A stretch of DNA of 8,746 nt. Origin: Pseudomonadota bacterium (GTDB lineage: Bacteria > Pseudomonadota > Gammaproteobacteria > Steroidobacterales > Steroidobacteraceae). The stretch covers positions 1 through 8,746 of the forward strand of contig JAJXZV010000306.1 of the NCBI GenBank assembly GCA_021779875.1. The letters are read 5' to 3'. Shown one piece after another: positions 6,231-8,746 of this stretch (the first letter of the stretch is position 1; each line of letters begins with the position of its first letter). Made by a program: the position numbers and the translations under genes. Below the pieces are notes generated by a model, which was given only the letters and a program-made list of their open reading frames with translations, ran no database searches and was not told where the DNA came from.

Positions 6231-6693
6231 GCACGTGGCCGCTCTTGCCGCCGTCCTTGGAGATCAGGCGCACCTCGCCTATGACGATGTCGTGGGACAG
6301 CGCCTTGCACATGTCGTAGATGGTGAGGGCCGCGATGCTCGCGCCGGTCAGCGCCTCCATCTCGACGCCGGTCTTGTGATGCACGCTCGTCGTGCACCGG
6401 ATGACGGCGGTGTCGCCCTCCAGGTCGATCGCGATGTGGCAGTTCTCCAGGCCGAGCGGATGGCAGAAGGGGATCAGATCGTGCGTGCGCTTGGCCGCCA
6501 TGACGCCGGCGACGATGGCGGTGTCGAAGACCGGACCCTTCGCGGAGCGCAGCGCGCTGTCGCGCAGCGCCGCGGCCACCGCCGCCGGGAAGCGCACGCG
6601 CGCCTCGGCGACGGCGGTTCGCTTGGTCGGGATCTTGTCGCCGACGTCGACCATCGTGGGGCGCCGCTCGGCGTCCAGGTGTGTGAAATTCAT
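6223..6693 (-). CDS. moaC: cyclic pyranopterin monophosphate synthase MoaC
   Basis: Converts 3',8-cyclo-7,8-dihydro-GTP, the MoaA product, into cyclic pyranopterin monophosphate. From the ATG at 6693 the protein has 156 residues (161 in E. coli) and matches throughout: MVDVGDK (14-20), [20 protein letters not shown] with Lys52, IPFCHPL with His78, [12 protein letters not shown] (105-116), [12 protein letters not shown] with Asp127 and Lys130, and GGKSG (148-152). A GTG at 6702 in the same frame overlaps the moaA stop (GTGA) and would add MSR, but ATG 6693 is preceded by GGTGAG at good spacing and aligns with the E. coli N-terminus, so I prefer it. The end overlaps mobA-moaD by 8 nt. Confidence 0.95.
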   Translation of the reverse strand: MNFTHLDAERRPTMVDVGDKIPTKRTAVAEARVRFPAAVAAALRDSALRSAKGPVFDTAIVAGVMAAKRTHDLIPFCHPLGLENCHIAIDLEGDTAVIRCTTSVHHKTGVEMEALTGASIAALTIYDMCKALSHDIVIGEVRLISKDGGKSGHVHA

Positions 6694-6698
6694 GCGGC

Positions 6699-7748
6699 TC
6701 ACCCCCCGATGTAGTACATCTCGATCTTCTTCACCGGATGCTCCTCGCGGCGCAGCTGCTCGCGCAGCTCGCTGTAGCGGTCGGTGCGCCCGAGCCAGGC
6801 GTCGCGCATCATCTGCAGCAGTTCCGCGTCGCTCGCCCCGGCGCGCAGCGGCGCGCGCAGGTCCAGGCCCTGGGCGGCGAACAGGCAGGTGTAGAAGCGG
6901 CCCTCCGAGGACAGCCGCGCGCGGCTGCAGGCGCCGCAGAAGGGCTGCGACACCGAGGAGATGAAGCCGACTTCGCCGGCGCCGTCCTTGAAGCGCCAGC
7001 GTTGCGCGACCTCGCCCCGGTAGTTGCGCGAGACCGGCTCGATCGGCCAGCGGGCGTCGATGCGCTCGACCAGTTCGCGCGAGGGCACGACCATCTCGGG
7101 GCGCCAGGCATTGCGGTTGCCCACGTCCATGAACTCGATGAACCGCACGATCACGGGCCGGCCGCGGAAGTGCTCGACGAGGTCGAGCGCGGTGTGGTCG
7201 TTGACCCCGCGCTCGATCACGGCGTTGACCTTCACCGGCGTGAGCTCGGCCTCGATGGCCGCCTCGATGCCGGCGAGCACCTGATCGAGCGCGGCGAAGC
7301 CGCCGCTCATGCGCTTGAAGAGCTCGCGGTCGAGGGTGTCGAGGCTCACGGTCACGCGGCGCAGGCCGTTGGCGTGCAGGTCGACGGCGTGCTGCGCGAG
7401 CAGCACCCCGTTGGTCGTGAGCGCGATGTCCTCGACGCCCGGGAGACTGGTGAGGTCGCCCACCAGATCGGCGAGGTTGTGGCGAAGCAAGGGTTCGCCC
7501 CCGGTGAGCCTGAGCTTGCGCACGCCGAGGGCCGTGAACAGCCGCGAGAGCCGCACGATCTCCTCGAAGGACAGCCGTTCGGTCGAGCGCAGGAACTGGT
7601 AGTGCTCGTGGAAGCGCTCGCGCGGCATGCAGTAGGGGCAGCGGAAGTTGCAGCGGTCCATCACCGAGATGCGCAGGTCGTGCAGCGGGCGGCCCAGCCG
7701 GTCGACCGGGAACTGTGCGCCGCGGATGTCTCTGATGGTCGGGGTCAT
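6699..7748 (-). CDS. moaA: GTP 3',8-cyclase MoaA (radical SAM)
   Basis: Radical SAM enzyme that starts Moco synthesis by rearranging GTP to 3',8-cyclo-7,8-dihydro-GTP, releasing 5'-deoxyadenosine and methionine. It has 349 residues, near the usual ~330-350. The N-terminal SAM cluster is CNFRCPYC (Cys33, Cys37, Cys40), followed by [10 protein letters not shown] (80-89) and LTTNGVLL (110-117). The C-terminal GTP-binding [4Fe-4S] site is CGAC (Cys271, Cys274) with Cys288 in RFYTCLF. The essential C-terminal Gly-Gly is present (YYIGG). The ATG at 7748 lies 10 nt after the moeA stop with a weak GAGAG in front. moaC follows within a few bases. All key residues are present. Confidence 0.97.
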   Translation of the reverse strand: MTPTIRDIRGAQFPVDRLGRPLHDLRISVMDRCNFRCPYCMPRERFHEHYQFLRSTERLSFEEIVRLSRLFTALGVRKLRLTGGEPLLRHNLADLVGDLTSLPGVEDIALTTNGVLLAQHAVDLHANGLRRVTVSLDTLDRELFKRMSGGFAALDQVLAGIEAAIEAELTPVKVNAVIERGVNDHTALDLVEHFRGRPVIVRFIEFMDVGNRNAWRPEMVVPSRELVERIDARWPIEPVSRNYRGEVAQRWRFKDGAGEVGFISSVSQPFCGACSRARLSSEGRFYTCLFAAQGLDLRAPLRAGASDAELLQMMRDAWLGRTDRYSELREQLRREEHPVKKIEMYYIGG

Positions 7749-7758
7749 CGTGATGCTC

Positions 7759-8736
7759 TCACCAGCGGTAGACGCTGGTGACGAAGCCCTTCGGGAAGGT
7801 GTTGGGGCCTGGGGGGAGTTCCACGAAGCCGTCGGTGCCCGCGAGGCTCAGGAAATCTCCCGAGCCGTTCGGCGGACGCGGGTTGGCCCAGGGCCGGCCC
7901 CAGTCGTCGTGCTCGATGTTCACCGGCAGGAAGTACGTGAGCGCGTGCTGGAAGGTCACGGGCGTGGCGAGCGCCAGGCGCTCGGGCGGCGCGCGCCGCG
8001 TGCCCATCGCCTCGGCCATGGCCGGGATCACGTAACGGATCAGGCAGACCAGGGTGGAGACGGGATTGCCCGGCAGCCCGAACACCGACTGGCCCTGCGG
8101 GCCGACGCCGAACCACATGGGCTTGCCGGGGCGCTGGGCGATGTGGTGGAAGACCTGCTGCACGCCGAGCTGTCCGAGCACCTTGGGCACCAGGTCGAAT
8201 TTGCCCATGGACACGCCGCCGCTCAGGACCAGCACCTCGTGGGTGGTGAGGTGCAGGGCGAGGCGCGCGCGCAGCCGCTGCTCGTCGTCGGGCACGTGAT
8301 CGTCGCCGATGCGCACGAAGCCGCGCTGGCGCAGCGTCGCGGCGACCGCGTAGGCGTTCGAGCGGCGCACCTGGTAATCGGCGATGGGATCGCCGGGCTC
8401 GACCAGTTCGTCCCCCGTTGAGACGACCATCACGGCGGGCTGGTTGCTGACGCGCACCCGCGCCATGCCGGCCGATGCCGCCACGGCGATCTCGGGGGCG
8501 CGCAAGAGCGTGCCGGCCTCGAGGAGGAGCGCGCCTTGGCGGCCGTCGCAGCCGCGGCGATGCACGTTATGGAAGGCGGCCGTGTTGACGCCCGTCTTCA
8601 GCTCGACGAAGCCGTCGACCACCTCGTATTGCTCGACCGGCACCACGTTGTCGCTCTGGAGCGGCAGGATGGCGCCGGTCATCACCTCGATCGCCGCGTC
8701 GCCGCGCTCGAGCTTCAACGCCGGCGCGCCGGCGCC
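7759..8736 (-). CDS. moeA: molybdopterin molybdotransferase MoeA, 5' part missing
   Basis: Inserts molybdate into adenylylated molybdopterin to give active Moco. The visible ~325 residues cover the later part of a ~400-residue MoeA: EVMTGAILPLQSDNVVPVEQ (MTGA loop), NVHRRGCDGRQGALLLEAGT (the R-x-x-GxD-like region), MVVSTGDELVEPG, VLSGGVSMGKFDLV (molybdate/pterin site), QRPGKPMWFG, GLPGNPVSTLVCL, and the C-terminal beta domain GTDGFVELPPGPNTFPKG. The open frame can start formally at TTG 8718, but MoeA-like sequence (GAGAPALK) continues upstream of it to 8736, so that is not the real start. An in-frame TAG sits at 8739-8737, three codons from the window edge; a CAG-to-TAG change would explain it, as would a bad contig end. 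This is the first visible operon gene; its promoter is outside. Confidence 0.93.
   Translation of the reverse strand, partial: GAGAPALKLERGDAAIEVMTGAILPLQSDNVVPVEQYEVVDGFVELKTGVNTAAFHNVHRRGCDGRQGALLLEAGTLLRAPEIAVAASAGMARVRVSNQPAVMVVSTGDELVEPGDPIADYQVRRSNAYAVAATLRQRGFVRIGDDHVPDDEQRLRARLALHLTTHEVLVLSGGVSMGKFDLVPKVLGQLGVQQVFHHIAQRPGKPMWFGVGPQGQSVFGLPGNPVSTLVCLIRYVIPAMAEAMGTRRAPPERLALATPVTFQHALTYFLPVNIEHDDWGRPWANPRPPNGSGDFLSLAGTDGFVELPPGPNTFPKGFVTSVYRW
8719..8734. repeat. perfect 16-bp GC palindrome at the window edge
   Basis: CGCCGGCGCGCCGGCG is its own reverse complement and encodes the Gly/Ala/Pro run in front of the MTGA region of MoeA. It is only G and C and lies 12 bases from the end of the window, next to the in-frame TAG. 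Such sequence is hard to amplify and assemble, so it may have stopped or corrupted the contig here; no biological role is claimed. Confidence 0.6.
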
Positions 8737-8746
8737 CTAGGTGGCC

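Noticed and set aside
6738..7781. 347-codon + strand open frame opposite moaA
   Set aside because: Antisense shadow; MoaA on the other strand has all iron-sulfur cysteines.
8716..8718. TTG at 8718 as the start of moeA
   Set aside because: MoeA-like residues continue upstream and the MoeA N-terminal domains would be missing; the gene is cut by the window edge.
1..8746. tRNA, rRNA, CRISPR array, insertion sequence or attachment site
   Set aside because: No cloverleaf, no regular repeat-spacer pattern, no transposase and no terminal repeats were seen; almost all bases are coding.

Overview
The window is about 8.7 kb of very GC-rich proteobacterial DNA. The MoaA, MoaE and YbdL-type aminotransferase sequences resemble those of Gammaproteobacteria of the Xanthomonadales/Steroidobacterales type; this placement rests on remembered family resemblance, not on a search. 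Both ends look like assembly or contig edges. The first ~80 bases read as an internal piece of S-adenosylmethionine synthetase (metK) on the + strand, running straight into a truncated trehalose-phosphatase gene (otsB) on the - strand. The last bases, in the 5' part of moeA, contain an in-frame TAG beside a perfect 16-bp GC palindrome.

Left block (64-2626): otsB (-) and a 741-residue GT20 trehalose-6-phosphate synthase, otsA (+), diverge from a 157-bp intergenic region. That region holds a good sigma70-type promoter for otsB, a perfect 10+3+10 inverted repeat that may be an operator, and a strong Shine-Dalgarno for otsA. The synthase is unusual: its catalytic domain is preceded by about 250 residues with two membrane segments around a ~137-residue extracytoplasmic region. 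It looks like a receptor fused to the enzyme.

Right block (2623-8746, all -): a compact molybdenum cofactor (Moco) operon reading moeA, moaA, moaC, mobA-moaD (one open frame), moaE, moeB-rhodanese, and finally a YbdL-like PLP aminotransferase. Every junction is an overlap or a gap of at most 10 nt, so the genes are probably co-transcribed and translationally coupled from a promoter outside the window. MoaA and MoaC make cyclic pyranopterin monophosphate from GTP. MoaD and MoaE form molybdopterin synthase. MoeB adenylates the MoaD C-terminal Gly-Gly, and its rhodanese domain may supply the sulfur. MoeA inserts molybdate and MobA adds GMP. No moaB/mogA and no molybdate transporter lies in the window.

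Most of this is known biochemistry in a tight layout. The points worth attention are the membrane-sensor-synthase fusion, the MobA-MoaD fusion, the CXXC plus alternating-His tail on MoaE, the MoeB-rhodanese fusion with an altered zinc-site spacing, and the aminotransferase closing the operon, which might feed the sulfur relay. The otsA and aminotransferase genes converge and share a CTAG that supplies both stop codons.
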